Shown here piece by piece: positions 19,001-28,400 of a stretch of 64,000 nucleotides of DNA. Each line of letters begins with the position of its first letter. Within the stretch, counting starts at the first letter, position 1. Both the position numbers and the translations under genes were made by a program. This DNA comes from Stigmatella erecta (GTDB lineage Bacteria; Myxococcota; Myxococcia; Myxococcales; Myxococcaceae): the NCBI RefSeq assembly GCF_900111745.1, contig NZ_FOIJ01000008.1, forward strand, positions 372,001 to 436,000. Direction: 5' to 3'. A model generated the notes under the pieces. It was given only the letters and a program-made list of their open reading frames with translations. It was not told the DNA's origin and did not search any database.

Positions 19001-22000
19001 GGCAGCCGGGCGCCTTCACCATCAGCTACAGCGTGAAGGACTCCTCGGGCAACGAGGCCACCGCGCCTGCGGCCCGCACCGTGAAGTCCGATGACAACAC
19101 GCCGCCGGTGCTGGCGCTTCAGGGCCCTGCCGTTCAGGCCCTCGAGTGCGCCACGCCGTACGTGGACCCTGGTGCCATCGCCAGCGACGTCTGCACCGAC
19201 GACATCAACGATCGCATCACCGTGACGGGCACCATCAACAACAAGCTGCTCACCGCGCAGACGCTGACCTACAACGTGACGGACATCGCGGGCCTGAGCG
19301 CGCCTTCCGTCACCCGCCAGGTGAACGTCTCCGACACCCAGAAGCCCACCGTGACGGTGACGGGCCCGGGCAACGTGAACGTCGAGTGCGGCAGCGGCCC
19401 CTTCAACGACCCGGGCGCCACGGCCAACGATGCGTGCGCCGGTGCGCTGCCCACGGTGGCCAGCCCCGCGGTGAACCCGAATCAGCCGGGCGCGGTGACG
19501 GTCATCTACAGCGCCACGGACCCCTCGGGTAACACGGGCACCTCGGCCACGGGCCGCACGGTCAACGTGCAGGACACCCTGCCGCCGACCCTGGCGCTCA
19601 ATGGCGCCGCCAAGGTGGCGCTGGAGTGTGCCTCGCCCTTCGCCGACCCGGGCGCCACGGCCAACGACCAGTGCGCGGGCGACCTGACCGGTGCCATCGT
19701 CACCACGGGCACGGTGAACAACAAGCAGCTGGGCAACCACGTGCTGGGCTACAGCGTGACGGACCCCTCGGGCCGCACCGCCTCCGCCAGCCGCACGGTG
19801 GACGTGTCCGACACCCTGGCTCCGGCCATCAACGTCACGGGCCCTCTGGAGACCACCTTCGAGTGCGGTTCGCCCTACGTGGACCAGGGCGCGACGGCCG
19901 AGGACGCCTGTGCCGGCGCCGTGCCGGTCACCTCCAACCAGGTGGGAGACACCAGCTCGCCGGGCTCCTTCATCATCAGCTACAGCGCGCAGGACCCCTC
20001 GGGCAACAGCGTCACCTCGCCGGTGACGCGCAAGGTGACCGTGAACGACAACGAGCCGCCCACCCTGGCGCTCCGCGGTCTGGCCACCGAAGCGCTCGAG
20101 TGCGGCAATCCCTATGCGGACCCGGGTGCCGTCGCCAGCGACGTGTGCTTCGGCGATGTGACGAACCGCATCACGGTGGAAGGCACCATCAACAACAGGC
20201 TGCTCACGGCGCAGACGCTCACCTACAAGGTGACGGACCCTGCCGGGCAGAGCGCGCCGGCGGTGACCCGCACGGTGAACGTGGGTGACTCGCTCGCCCC
20301 GGTCATCACGGTGACGGGCCCGCTGGCCGCCACCATCGAGTGCGGCGGGGGCTCCTACGCGGATCCGGGCGCCACGGCCGACGACAAGTGCATCGGGCCG
20401 GTTCCCGCGGTGCCCACCACCGTCGTGAACCCGGGCTCCGAGGGCACCTACAGCATCAAGTACACGGCCCAGGACACCTCCGGAAACACGGCCACCTCGG
20501 ACGCGAGCCGCATCGTGACGGTGGCGGACACCCTGCCGCCCACGCTGGCGCTCAATGGGCCTGCGGCGCTGGGCCTGGAGTGCGCCTCGCCGTTCAACGA
20601 CCCGGGCGCCACGGCCAACGACCTGTGCGCGGGCGATGTGAGCAACCGCATCCAGACCTCGGGCACCATCGACAACAAGCAGCTCACGGCGCAGACGATC
20701 ACCTACTCCGTGACGGACCTGGGCGGCCGTGCCGCCGCGCCGGTCAGCCGCACGGTGACGGTGTCCGACACGCTGGCGCCCACCCTGGCCCTCAATGGCG
20801 GCGCTACCGAGACGTTCGAGTGTGGCGCGGACTACGTGGACCCGGGCGCGACGGCCAACGATGCGTGCGCGGGCGATGTGTCCGGCCGCGTGGTGCCGGT
20901 GCGCACGTCGGTGCCGGGTGGCTTCACCATCACCTACACCGTGACGGATCCGTCGGGGAACAGCGCCGCCGCGCCGGTGACCCGCACGGTGAAGTCGGAT
21001 GACAACACGCCGCCGGTGCTCGCCCTCAACGGGCCTGCCAGCCTGCCGCTGGAGTGCGGCAATCCGTTCACGGACCCGGGCGCCATCGCCGAGGACGTGT
21101 GCGACGACAACCTGGACATCACCGTGACGGGCACGGTGAACCCCGCGGTGCCGGCCGACTACACGCTGACCTACAACGTGACGGACTCGGCGGCCAACGC
21201 GGCCACCCCGGTGGTTCGCACGGTGTCGGTGCAGGACACCCAGGCGCCGACGCTGGCGCTCAACGGGCCTGCGAACATTCCTCTGGAGTGCGCCACGCCC
21301 TTCGCCGACCCCGGCGCCACGGCCAACGACCTGTGCGCGGGCGACCTGTCGGGCGCGGTGGTTCGCACCGGCACGCTCAACGAGGACGCGGTGGGCAACT
21401 ACACGCTGACCTACACGGTGGCGGACTCCGGGGGCCACACGGCCGCGCCGGTCAGCCGCACGGTGGCGGTGAGCGACACGCAGAAGCCGGTGGTGACGGT
21501 CAACGGTCCTGCCACGCTGGCGGTGGAGTGCGGTGCCGACGGGTTCAATGACCCGGGTGCCACGGCGGACGATGCCTGCGCGGGGACGCTGCCCGCGGTG
21601 CCCAGCACCACGGTGAACCCGAGCGTGCCGGGCGCGGTGACCATCACCTACAGCGCCACGGACCCGTCCGGGAACGTGGGCGTCGGCAACACCGGCCGCA
21701 CCGTCACGGTGGAGGACACCCTGGCGCCGGAGCTGGCGCTGGTGGGCCCTGCCAACCAGCCGCTGGAGTGCGGCACGCCGTACACCGATCCGGGCGCCAC
21801 CGCCGAGGACCAGTGCGCGGGTGACCTGACGGGCGCCATCCAGGCGACGGGCAACATCAACAACAAGCAGCTGGGCGCTCAGACGGTCACCTACACCGTG
21901 CAGGATCCGGGCGGCCGTACCGCCGCGCCGGTCAGCCGCACGGTGACGGTGGGCGACACCCTGGCCCCGGCCATCACGGTCAACGGTCCGCTCGACCAGG

Positions 22001-24603
22001 CCTTCGAGTGCGGCGCCACCTACGTGGATCCGGGCGCCACGGCGAGCGACCTGTGCGCCGATGACCTGACGGCGAACATCGTCGCCACGCGTACCCCCAT
22101 CGCGGGCCAGCCGGGCTCCTTCACCATCGGCTACAGCGTGACGGACCCGTCGGGCAACACGGCCACCTCCACCACCAGCCGCACGGTGCACGTGGAGGAC
22201 AACGTGCCGCCGGTGCTCGCGCTGACCGGGCCTGCCTCCCAGGCGCTGGAGTGCGGTACGCCGTACGTGGATCCGGGCGCCACGGCGCTGGACGCCTGCG
22301 TCGGCGACCTGACGGCCGCCATCACCCGCTCGGGCGCGGTCAACCCGAACGTGCCCAACACCTACACGGTCATCTACAACGTGTCGGATCCGTCCGGTCA
22401 GAGCGCGCCGTCCGTCACCCGCGAGGTGAAGGTCAGCGACACGCAGGCCCCGGTCATCACCGTCCAGGGCCCCACCTCCGACACCTTCGAGTGCGGCGGC
22501 GAGTACACGGACCCGGGCGCCACGGCCAACGACCTGTGCTACGGCAACCTGACGGGCGCCGTCGTCGCCACGCGCACCACCATCCCGGGCCAGCCGGGCA
22601 ACTTCACCATCACCTACAGCGTGCAGGATCCGGCCGGCAACACGGCCACCTCGCCCGTGACCCGGACGGTGAAGGTGAACGACGACTTGCCCCCCAGCAT
22701 CGCCCTCAATGGCGCGGTGTACATGACGGTCGAGTGCTCGGAGCCCTTCGTGGATCCGGGTGCCAACGCGGTCGACCTGTGCGCTGGCAACGTGCCGGTG
22801 ACGGTGTCGGGCACGGTGGACACGACCAAGGCGGGCAACTACGTGCTGAGCTACAACGCCCAGGACCTGGCCGGGAACACCTCGGCCACGGTCACCCGCA
22901 CGGTGCAGGTGAACGACTCGGTGCCCCCGGCCATCACCCTGCTGGGTGAGAACCCGATGAACCTGGAGTGCAAGCGCGACACGTACGTGGAGCCCGGCGC
23001 CACGGCCTTCGACCTGTGCTCGGGTTCCTCCACCGTCGTCTCGTCCGAGAACATCGACGAGTCGGTCCCGGGGTACTACGCGGTCAACTACACCGCCACG
23101 GACAAGAGCGGCCGGCAGAGCACCGCCATCCGCGACGTGAACGTGGTGGACACGCTGCCCCCCGCCTTCGAGACGCCGGCCCCGCTGACGCTCGAGTGCG
23201 CCATCGACACGCTCAACGATTCGCTGCCCAAGCTCGTCGACCTGTGCAAGGGCGACATCTCCGGCAACGTCATCCGCGAGTTCTCCAACGTCGACCTGAT
23301 GCACGAGGGGAACTACATCGTCCGGTACCAGGGCGACGACTTCCGCAATGGCGGGTCGCCGGTCTACATCGAGCGCGATGTGAAGGTGCAGGACACCACG
23401 GGCCCGGCGCTTACCCTCACGGGCGAGGCCAACCCGATCATCGAGTGCGGCACCCAGCCGGACCTGGGCGTGACCGCCATCGATGCCTGCTACGGCACCA
23501 ATGTGACCGTGACGCAGATTCCCGCGACGCTGCCGAACGTGCCGGGCGACCACGTGGTGACCTACACGGCCACGGATCCGGTCGGTAACACCTCGACGGG
23601 CAACGGCCTGTCGCGCACGGTGACCATCGTCGACACCCAGAACCCGGTGCTCTCCATCGTGGACCAGGACATCGTCTACGAGTGCTCGGGCCACGCCGCG
23701 GGCAACGAGTGGGTGCCGCCGGCCGTCTCGGCGACGGACATCTGCGAGGGTGACCTGCCGGTGCACAAGTACAACACGGGCGACGACGACGGCGACGGCA
23801 TCCCCGGCTCCATCGACGAGGACGACTTCGGTCCTGGCCCCACCACCGAGGTGGAAGGTCTCTACTATGTGCAGTACCTGGCGTGGGACGAGGCCTACAA
23901 CATCCAGGGCGCCATCCTCTCCGTGTACGTGAAGGACACCATCAAGCCGAACCTGGCCCTGCTGGGTGAGGAGTCGGTCCAGGTGCAGTGCTTCCACCCG
24001 ATGGGCGACGAGGAGGATCCCGAGCCGTACGTCGACGAGGGCGCCATCGGCGAGGACATCTGCTACGGCGATGTGACTCCGTCGGTGCAGAGCTTCAGCA
24101 ACCTGAACAAGCAGATCCCCGGCACCTACACCATCGAGTACCAGGTGCGTGACGGTGCGTACAACGCGGCGGATCCGCTGTCTCGTACGGTGGAAGTCAT
24201 CGACAACATCGCTCCTGCGGTGGTGGGCCGTCCGGCCATCATCCAGAACCCGGACCCGACCTTCATGCGGCCGGTGGATCTGACCGAGTGCGCCGAGGCC
24301 GTGGACTCCTGCGAGGGTTACATGGACATCAATGGTCTGGGCTTCATCGAGTCCATCACCAGCAACGAGCCGGGCGACGACTCGAACGACATCGTCATCG
24401 AGACGAACAGCCGGTTCCTGGTCCGCGCCAAGCCGAACACCAACGGCACGGATCGCGTGTACGACGTGCACTTCACCATCAGCGACACCTCGGGCAACGT
24501 GACGTCGGCTCCGTCTGGCACCTGCCAGGTCCGCGTGCCCGCGAACCCCTTCGCCCCGGTGACGGTCCAGAAGAAGGGCTCGGGCGTCCTGGCGGGCCGC
24601 TAG
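16069..24603 (+). CDS. Giant secreted protein (2844 aa) with 28 cysteine-paired Ig-like (DUF5011-type) repeats
   Basis: The N-terminus has a signal peptide ending in LASSSC, which may be a non-canonical lipobox (position -3 is Ser), so a lipoprotein anchor is possible. Residues about 40-320 form an unrecognised alpha/beta region beginning VLILGTTVSGG with EYAGIIIGDAAC, perhaps of class I amidotransferase-like or flavodoxin-like fold. Residues about 325-370 are Cys-rich (CSYSCQQQWCGDG, EECDEG), like the DUF4215 repeats of myxobacterial surface proteins. An HYR-like module follows, then 28 Ig-like repeats of about 80 residues with the ECG..DPGATAxDxCxGD signature. The last 130 residues are a domain shared with the upstream giant gene. 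It is a likely extracellular rod or adhesin; exact role unknown. Confidence 0.85.
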   Translation: MKPIGVWGTSLVLAALASSSCEKEQSAPLKQPTPAAARTAHQEVNSSKKVLILGTTVSGGASSREAQAAAAIGYPATIVTPAQWSAMTPEQFQEYAGIIIGDAACQGGESAFQAAVDNRNIWGAAVDGNVVISGSDVTNNGTPTFLKNAVSAIVAKQSRTGMYISLGCAYQDAAPGTPVPLLEPFGAFTVAGTGCYANGGHIFRMYPEMLSDGLYGNDGELSGTGGCVTRVVFSSYPDKTFAPVAIAVDESGSLPSSRDYWDYLIEDESTFQTFVGTPYILTQGAMAYTSGCGQGGEPMAMCDQSPEGNGVPAYPGTSADMTCSYSCQQQWCGDGHVDVEQGEECDEGYYNGRTRDTTGTIGSCTGSCKIPNFETESPPDALCRNLELVADLTCGANGSIDNGSYDPDEDLVGCEESPTGPYGPGTTTVTLTCTDSKGNTDSCTGTVTVLDQNKPTLSLVGNNEQLECAPGTYTDPGATAADVCEGDLTGEIAVSGTVNPGAVGQYELTYNVEDSAGNAATPVKRTVAVSDTKAPTLALKGLANDTAECASPYTDQGATASDVCAGNLDSAIVTTGSVNTAALGTYPVKYNVQDPEGNKAPELSRIVQVKDTLKPVVTVNGPLTQQFECGSGEFNDEGATANDACAGLLSTDQNAVVNPNQPGAVTITYSATDPSGNKGTSATSRTVTVEDTLPPTLTLAPGPQGLECGDAYTDPGATANDQCAGNLNAAIQKTGSINNKQLGAQKLTYKVADASGHSVTADRTVTVSDSLKPVVTVTGELNTKIECGSGPFNDPGATANDACEGVLAAVPSETVDPGVPGAVTVSYKATDSSGNVGVSATGRTVTVEDTLAPALALKPGASTLECGNPYADPGATANDQCYGDLTGAIQKTGSINNKQLGDQSLTYTVQDPGGRTAGPVTRTVKVNDTLAPAITVQGPANQTFECGSTYVDPGATANDACEDDLTGEIVSTRTPVPGQPGAFTISYSVKDSSGNEATAPAARTVKSDDNTPPVLALQGPAVQALECATPYVDPGAIASDVCTDDINDRITVTGTINNKLLTAQTLTYNVTDIAGLSAPSVTRQVNVSDTQKPTVTVTGPGNVNVECGSGPFNDPGATANDACAGALPTVASPAVNPNQPGAVTVIYSATDPSGNTGTSATGRTVNVQDTLPPTLALNGAAKVALECASPFADPGATANDQCAGDLTGAIVTTGTVNNKQLGNHVLGYSVTDPSGRTASASRTVDVSDTLAPAINVTGPLETTFECGSPYVDQGATAEDACAGAVPVTSNQVGDTSSPGSFIISYSAQDPSGNSVTSPVTRKVTVNDNEPPTLALRGLATEALECGNPYADPGAVASDVCFGDVTNRITVEGTINNRLLTAQTLTYKVTDPAGQSAPAVTRTVNVGDSLAPVITVTGPLAATIECGGGSYADPGATADDKCIGPVPAVPTTVVNPGSEGTYSIKYTAQDTSGNTATSDASRIVTVADTLPPTLALNGPAALGLECASPFNDPGATANDLCAGDVSNRIQTSGTIDNKQLTAQTITYSVTDLGGRAAAPVSRTVTVSDTLAPTLALNGGATETFECGADYVDPGATANDACAGDVSGRVVPVRTSVPGGFTITYTVTDPSGNSAAAPVTRTVKSDDNTPPVLALNGPASLPLECGNPFTDPGAIAEDVCDDNLDITVTGTVNPAVPADYTLTYNVTDSAANAATPVVRTVSVQDTQAPTLALNGPANIPLECATPFADPGATANDLCAGDLSGAVVRTGTLNEDAVGNYTLTYTVADSGGHTAAPVSRTVAVSDTQKPVVTVNGPATLAVECGADGFNDPGATADDACAGTLPAVPSTTVNPSVPGAVTITYSATDPSGNVGVGNTGRTVTVEDTLAPELALVGPANQPLECGTPYTDPGATAEDQCAGDLTGAIQATGNINNKQLGAQTVTYTVQDPGGRTAAPVSRTVTVGDTLAPAITVNGPLDQAFECGATYVDPGATASDLCADDLTANIVATRTPIAGQPGSFTIGYSVTDPSGNTATSTTSRTVHVEDNVPPVLALTGPASQALECGTPYVDPGATALDACVGDLTAAITRSGAVNPNVPNTYTVIYNVSDPSGQSAPSVTREVKVSDTQAPVITVQGPTSDTFECGGEYTDPGATANDLCYGNLTGAVVATRTTIPGQPGNFTITYSVQDPAGNTATSPVTRTVKVNDDLPPSIALNGAVYMTVECSEPFVDPGANAVDLCAGNVPVTVSGTVDTTKAGNYVLSYNAQDLAGNTSATVTRTVQVNDSVPPAITLLGENPMNLECKRDTYVEPGATAFDLCSGSSTVVSSENIDESVPGYYAVNYTATDKSGRQSTAIRDVNVVDTLPPAFETPAPLTLECAIDTLNDSLPKLVDLCKGDISGNVIREFSNVDLMHEGNYIVRYQGDDFRNGGSPVYIERDVKVQDTTGPALTLTGEANPIIECGTQPDLGVTAIDACYGTNVTVTQIPATLPNVPGDHVVTYTATDPVGNTSTGNGLSRTVTIVDTQNPVLSIVDQDIVYECSGHAAGNEWVPPAVSATDICEGDLPVHKYNTGDDDGDGIPGSIDEDDFGPGPTTEVEGLYYVQYLAWDEAYNIQGAILSVYVKDTIKPNLALLGEESVQVQCFHPMGDEEDPEPYVDEGAIGEDICYGDVTPSVQSFSNLNKQIPGTYTIEYQVRDGAYNAADPLSRTVEVIDNIAPAVVGRPAIIQNPDPTFMRPVDLTECAEAVDSCEGYMDINGLGFIESITSNEPGDDSNDIVIETNSRFLVRAKPNTNGTDRVYDVHFTISDTSGNVTSAPSGTCQVRVPANPFAPVTVQKKGSGVLAGR
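17420..24200 (+). repeat. 28 tandem ~240-bp coding repeats (Ig-like)
   Basis: Glu-Cys codons recur every 234-243 bp, for example near 18184, 18421, 18661, 18901, 19144, 19384, 19624 and 19861. The central repeats are the most alike and alternate between two subtypes, one with LALNGPA..LEC and one with ITVTGP..FECG. The last five (from about 22920) are more diverged. The alternation suggests growth by duplication of two-unit blocks. Confidence 0.85.
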
Positions 24604-24631
24604 GCCGCACGGAGTCCTGGCTCTGAAGTTC

Positions 24632-24674
24632 AGACGGCCGGTGCCTCTTTCCGGGGCACCGGCCGTCTCTTTTT
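24632..24674 (+). terminator. Strong Rho-independent terminator of the second giant gene
   Basis: A 14-bp perfect stem (arm AGACGGCCGGTGCC) with a 9-base loop is followed directly by CTCTTTTTGG. It lies 29 bases after the stop and before the convergent AHSA1-type gene. Confidence 0.92.
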
Positions 24675-24800
24675 GGGGAAGCGGCGAGGGCTGGTGAAGC
24701 AGCCGCCTGGGTCGAGCACCCGCAGGACAGGTTTCTTCCGGCGTACGCGGCTCCTCACTGCCGCAGCCCAAACCCCCTGAACGAAATGGCTTCGCCCGGC

Positions 24801-25259
24801 TTAGCGGGCCTCGACGAGTGCTGCGAGCCTCGCGAGGGACAGCCGCCAGCCGGTTTCGTTGTCCGCAGGCGGCACGCCTCGCGGCAGGCCCTCGTGGACG
24901 GCGAGAACCTCGGTGCCGCCGTCAGCATCCGTGAGGGTGAGCGTGAGCGTCATCTCGCCGCGCAGGGCGGGATCCTCTGTCTCGAACTCGACCACTTCGA
25001 CCACCTGCTCATCCTTCACGAGCTTCACGAAGCGGCCGTGGTACGTGTCGGTGTGCGCGGTGGTTTTGCCCGTGCCCGTGGGCATGTCGTACGTGAGCGA
25101 GATCCGGATCAGGCCTCCTTCACGCGGATCGAACGCATGGACGTGGCTGGTCATGCCTGGTGGCACCCTCCAGGCTGCGACCGCGCGCGCATCCACCAGC
25201 GCGCGATAGACCCTCTCACGGGGGGCGTTCACGTGGCAGCGGATGCGGGTCGAGCTCAT
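24801..25259 (-). CDS. SRPBCC/AHSA1-domain protein
   Basis: A 152-residue protein of the START/Bet v1-like AHSA1 family (activator of Hsp90 ATPase homologue 1-like). It begins with the typical VNAPRERVYRALVDARAVAAWRVP and has the fold's Gly/Asp-rich strand FDPREGGLIRISLTY and a C-terminal helix ETGWRLSLARLAALVEA. Bacterial members bind small hydrophobic ligands in a cavity; the ligand here is unknown. It stands alone between two giant surface-protein units, downstream of the AgmC-like gene on the same strand but separated by a hairpin. Confidence 0.88.
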   Translation of the reverse strand: MSSTRIRCHVNAPRERVYRALVDARAVAAWRVPPGMTSHVHAFDPREGGLIRISLTYDMPTGTGKTTAHTDTYHGRFVKLVKDEQVVEVVEFETEDPALRGEMTLTLTLTDADGGTEVLAVHEGLPRGVPPADNETGWRLSLARLAALVEAR

Positions 25260-25370
25260 GCCCGGAAGGTAGCACGGGCGGCAGGCGCCTCTCCGTCCAG
25301 AGGGACCAGGGACGTCCGCCCGCCGAAAGGCGAAGGCAGGGGGGCCTCTGCCTGCTCCAGGGCCGGGGCG

Positions 25371-25403
25371 GGGCCGCGTGTCCTGAGCAGAGACACGCGG
25401 CCC
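25371..25403 (-). terminator. Hairpin downstream of the AgmC-like gene
   Basis: A perfect 12-bp stem (GGGCCGCGTGTC) with a 9-base loop lies 23 bases after the AgmC-like stop. No U-run follows, so it may terminate weakly or protect the 3' end. Confidence 0.55.
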
Positions 25404-25425
25404 GGCAAGCCCTGGCCGGCCAGGC

Positions 25426-28400
25426 CTACTGCCGGCGCTTCCGGGTCAGCAGCGCGGAGAGCGCCAGTCCCATCATCGCCAGCAGGCCCGGCCCCCCGCT
25501 GGTGGAGGTGCATCCATTGCCCAGGAGCGCCCAGTCGCTGGGGGGCGTCAGGACGTTCCAGGTGGCCGTGGCGGGCGTCGGATCCACGTTGCCCGCGCTG
25601 TCCCGGGCACGCACCTGGAGCGAGTGGCTGCCCTCGGCGAGCCCTGGGAAGGTGGGCGCCTCCTCGCAAGGCGTGAAGGCCGCGTTGTCGAGGCTGCACT
25701 CGTACGTCACGTTCGTCTCCGTGGCGCTGAACCGGAACGAGGCATCGGCCTCGAAGGTGTCGCCCGAGGGGCCCGAGACGATGGAGGTGTCGGGGGCGCT
25801 CGTGTCGACCACGAAGTTCACGGGGACGGAGGGCTCGCTGACGTTACCGGCCGGATCCGAGGAGACCGCGGTGACACGATAGGGGCCATCCTGCAGCGGC
25901 GTGGGAGGCGTGAGCGTCCAGGTGCCCGCGGCATCCGCCGTGGTGGTGCCCAGCACGGCTCCGTTGAGGGTCACCTCCACCGTGCTGAGCGGCTCGGCGG
26001 TTCCAGCGATGGCGGGCGTGGGGTTGTTCGTCACCGAGCCATCGGCGGGGGTGGTCACCACGGGCGCCTGGGGGGCGGTGGTGTCGATGGTGAAGGTGTT
26101 GACGTTGGAGACGAGGCTCGCGTTGCCGGCCAGGGTGGTGGCCACGGCGCTCACGTCATAGGTGCCCTGCGCCAGGGGCGCCGAAGGCGTGAAGCTCCAG
26201 TTGCCGCTGGCGTCCGCGGTGGTGGTGCCCAGCTCGACGTTGCCCAGGTAGAGCGTCACCGTGATGTTGGCGTCGGCGGTTCCCGTGAACGCAGGCGTGG
26301 TGTCGTTCGTCACCGACTGGTGCGCGGGGGTGATCACGACCGGCGCCGCCGGCACGGTGGTGTCGACGACGAAGGTGTTGGTGTTGGACTCAGGACTGGT
26401 CTGGCCCGCCGCATCGGTGGCGGTGGCCTTCACCTGGTGGGTGTCCGCGGAGAGCCCCACGGTGGGCGTGAAGCTCCAGTTGCCACTGGCGTTCGCGAGG
26501 GTGGTGCCAATGGGGTTGCCATCCACGATGACGGTGACGGTGGCGCCCGCCTCGGCGGTACCGGAGTACGTGGGCGTGTTGTCGCTGAGGATGGCCCCAT
26601 CCGCGGGGGTGATGACCACGGGGGCCGCGGGCGCGGTGGTGTCGACGATGAAGGTGTGGGTGTTGGACTCGGGGCTGACGTTGCCCACGGCATCCGACGC
26701 CGTGGCCTTCACGGTGTGCGAACCGTCCGCCAGGGGCGCGGTGGGCGTGAGGCTCCAGTTGCCGCTGGCGTCCGCGGGGGTGGTGCCCACGGGAACGCCA
26801 TCCACGATGACGGTGACGGTAGCGCCCGCCTCGGCGGTACCCGAGTAGGTGGGCGTGGTGTCCATGAGGACAGCGCCATTCGCGGGGGCGACGACGACAG
26901 GGGCCGCCGGGGCGGTGGTGTCGATGGTGAAGGTGTGAGTGTTGGACGGGGCGCTGACGTTGCCCGCCGCGTCGGAGGCCGTGGCCCTCACGGTGTGCGA
27001 GCCATCCGCCAGGGGCACGGTGGGCGTGAAGCTCCAGGCGCCGCTGGTGTTGGCGATGGCCGTACCGACCGGGGTGCCGTCCACGATGACGGTGACGGTA
27101 GCGCCTGCCTCCGCCGTGCCCGAGTACGTGGGCGTGCTGTCGTTGAGGGTGGCACCGTCCGCCGGAGTGACGACGGCGGGGGCCGCGGGCGCGGTGGTGT
27201 CGATGAGGAAGATGTGGGTGTTGGACTCGGGGCTGACATTGCCCACGGAGTCCGTGGCGGTGGCCTTCACGGTGTGAGAGCCGTCCAGCAGGGGCGCGGT
27301 GGGCGTGAAGCTCCAGTTGCCGCTGGCATCCGCGGGGGTGGTGCCGGCAGGAACGCCATCCACGATGACGGTGACGGTGGAGCCCGCATCGGCGGTACCG
27401 GAGTAGGTAGGCGTGTTGTCCCCCAGGACGGAGCCGTTGGCGGGGGTGACGACGACGGGGGCCGCCGCAGCGGTGGTGTCGATGGTGAAGGTGTGGGTGT
27501 TGGACTCAGGGCTGACGTTGCCCGCCGCGTCGGTGGCGGTGGCCTTCACGGTGTGCGAACCATCCGCGAGGGGCACGGTGGGTGTGAAGCTCCAGGCGCC
27601 ACTGGTGTTGGCGGTGGCCGTGCCCACCGGGGTGCCATCCACGATGACGGTGACGGTGGCGCCCGCCTCGGCGGTGCCCGAGTACGTGGGCGTGCTGTCG
27701 CTGAGGATGGCACCGTCCGCCGGAGCGACGACCACGGGGGCCGCGGGCGCCGTCGTATCGATGATGAAGGTGTTGGTGTTGGACGGGGCGCTGACGTTGC
27801 CCACGGCGTCGGTGGCGGTGGCCCTCACGGTGTGAGAGCCGTCCAGGAGCGGGGCAGTGGGCGTGAAGCTCCAGTTGCCGCTGGCATCCGCGGGGGTGGT
27901 ACCGGCAGGAACGCCATCCACGATGACGGTGACAGTAGTGCCTGCCTCCGCGGTGCCCGAGTAGGTGGGCGTGGTGTCCGTGAGGATGGAACCATTGGCG
28001 GGAGCCGTCACGACCGGAGTGGCGGGAGCGGTGGTGTCGACGGTGAAGGTATGGGTGTTGGACTCAGGGCTGACGTTGCCCGCCGCGTCGGTGGCGGTGG
28101 CCTTCACGGTGTGAGGGCCATCCAGCAGGGGCGCGGTGGGCGTGAAGCTCCAGTTGCCGCTGGCGTCCGCCGAAGCAGTGCCAGCAGGAATGCCGTCCAC
28201 AATGATGGTGACGGTGGAGCCCGCCTCGGCAGTGCCCGAGTAGGTGGGCGTGCTGTCCTGAGTGGTGGAGCCGTTGGCCGGAGTGACGACGACGGGAGCT
28301 GCCGGCGCGGTGGTGTCGACGGTGAAGGTGTTGGTGTTGGACGGGGTGCTGACGTTGCCCACGGCGTCGGTAGCGGTGGCCCGCACCGTGTGGGAGCCAT

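Noticed and set aside
15637-24771. Open frame of 3044 codons on the minus strand opposite the 2844-residue giant gene
   Set aside because: It mirrors the repeat structure of the plus-strand gene, consists of low-complexity Arg/Gly/His/Val-rich sequence, spans the terminator and intergenic gap, and has no domain. It is a by-product of high GC and repeats.
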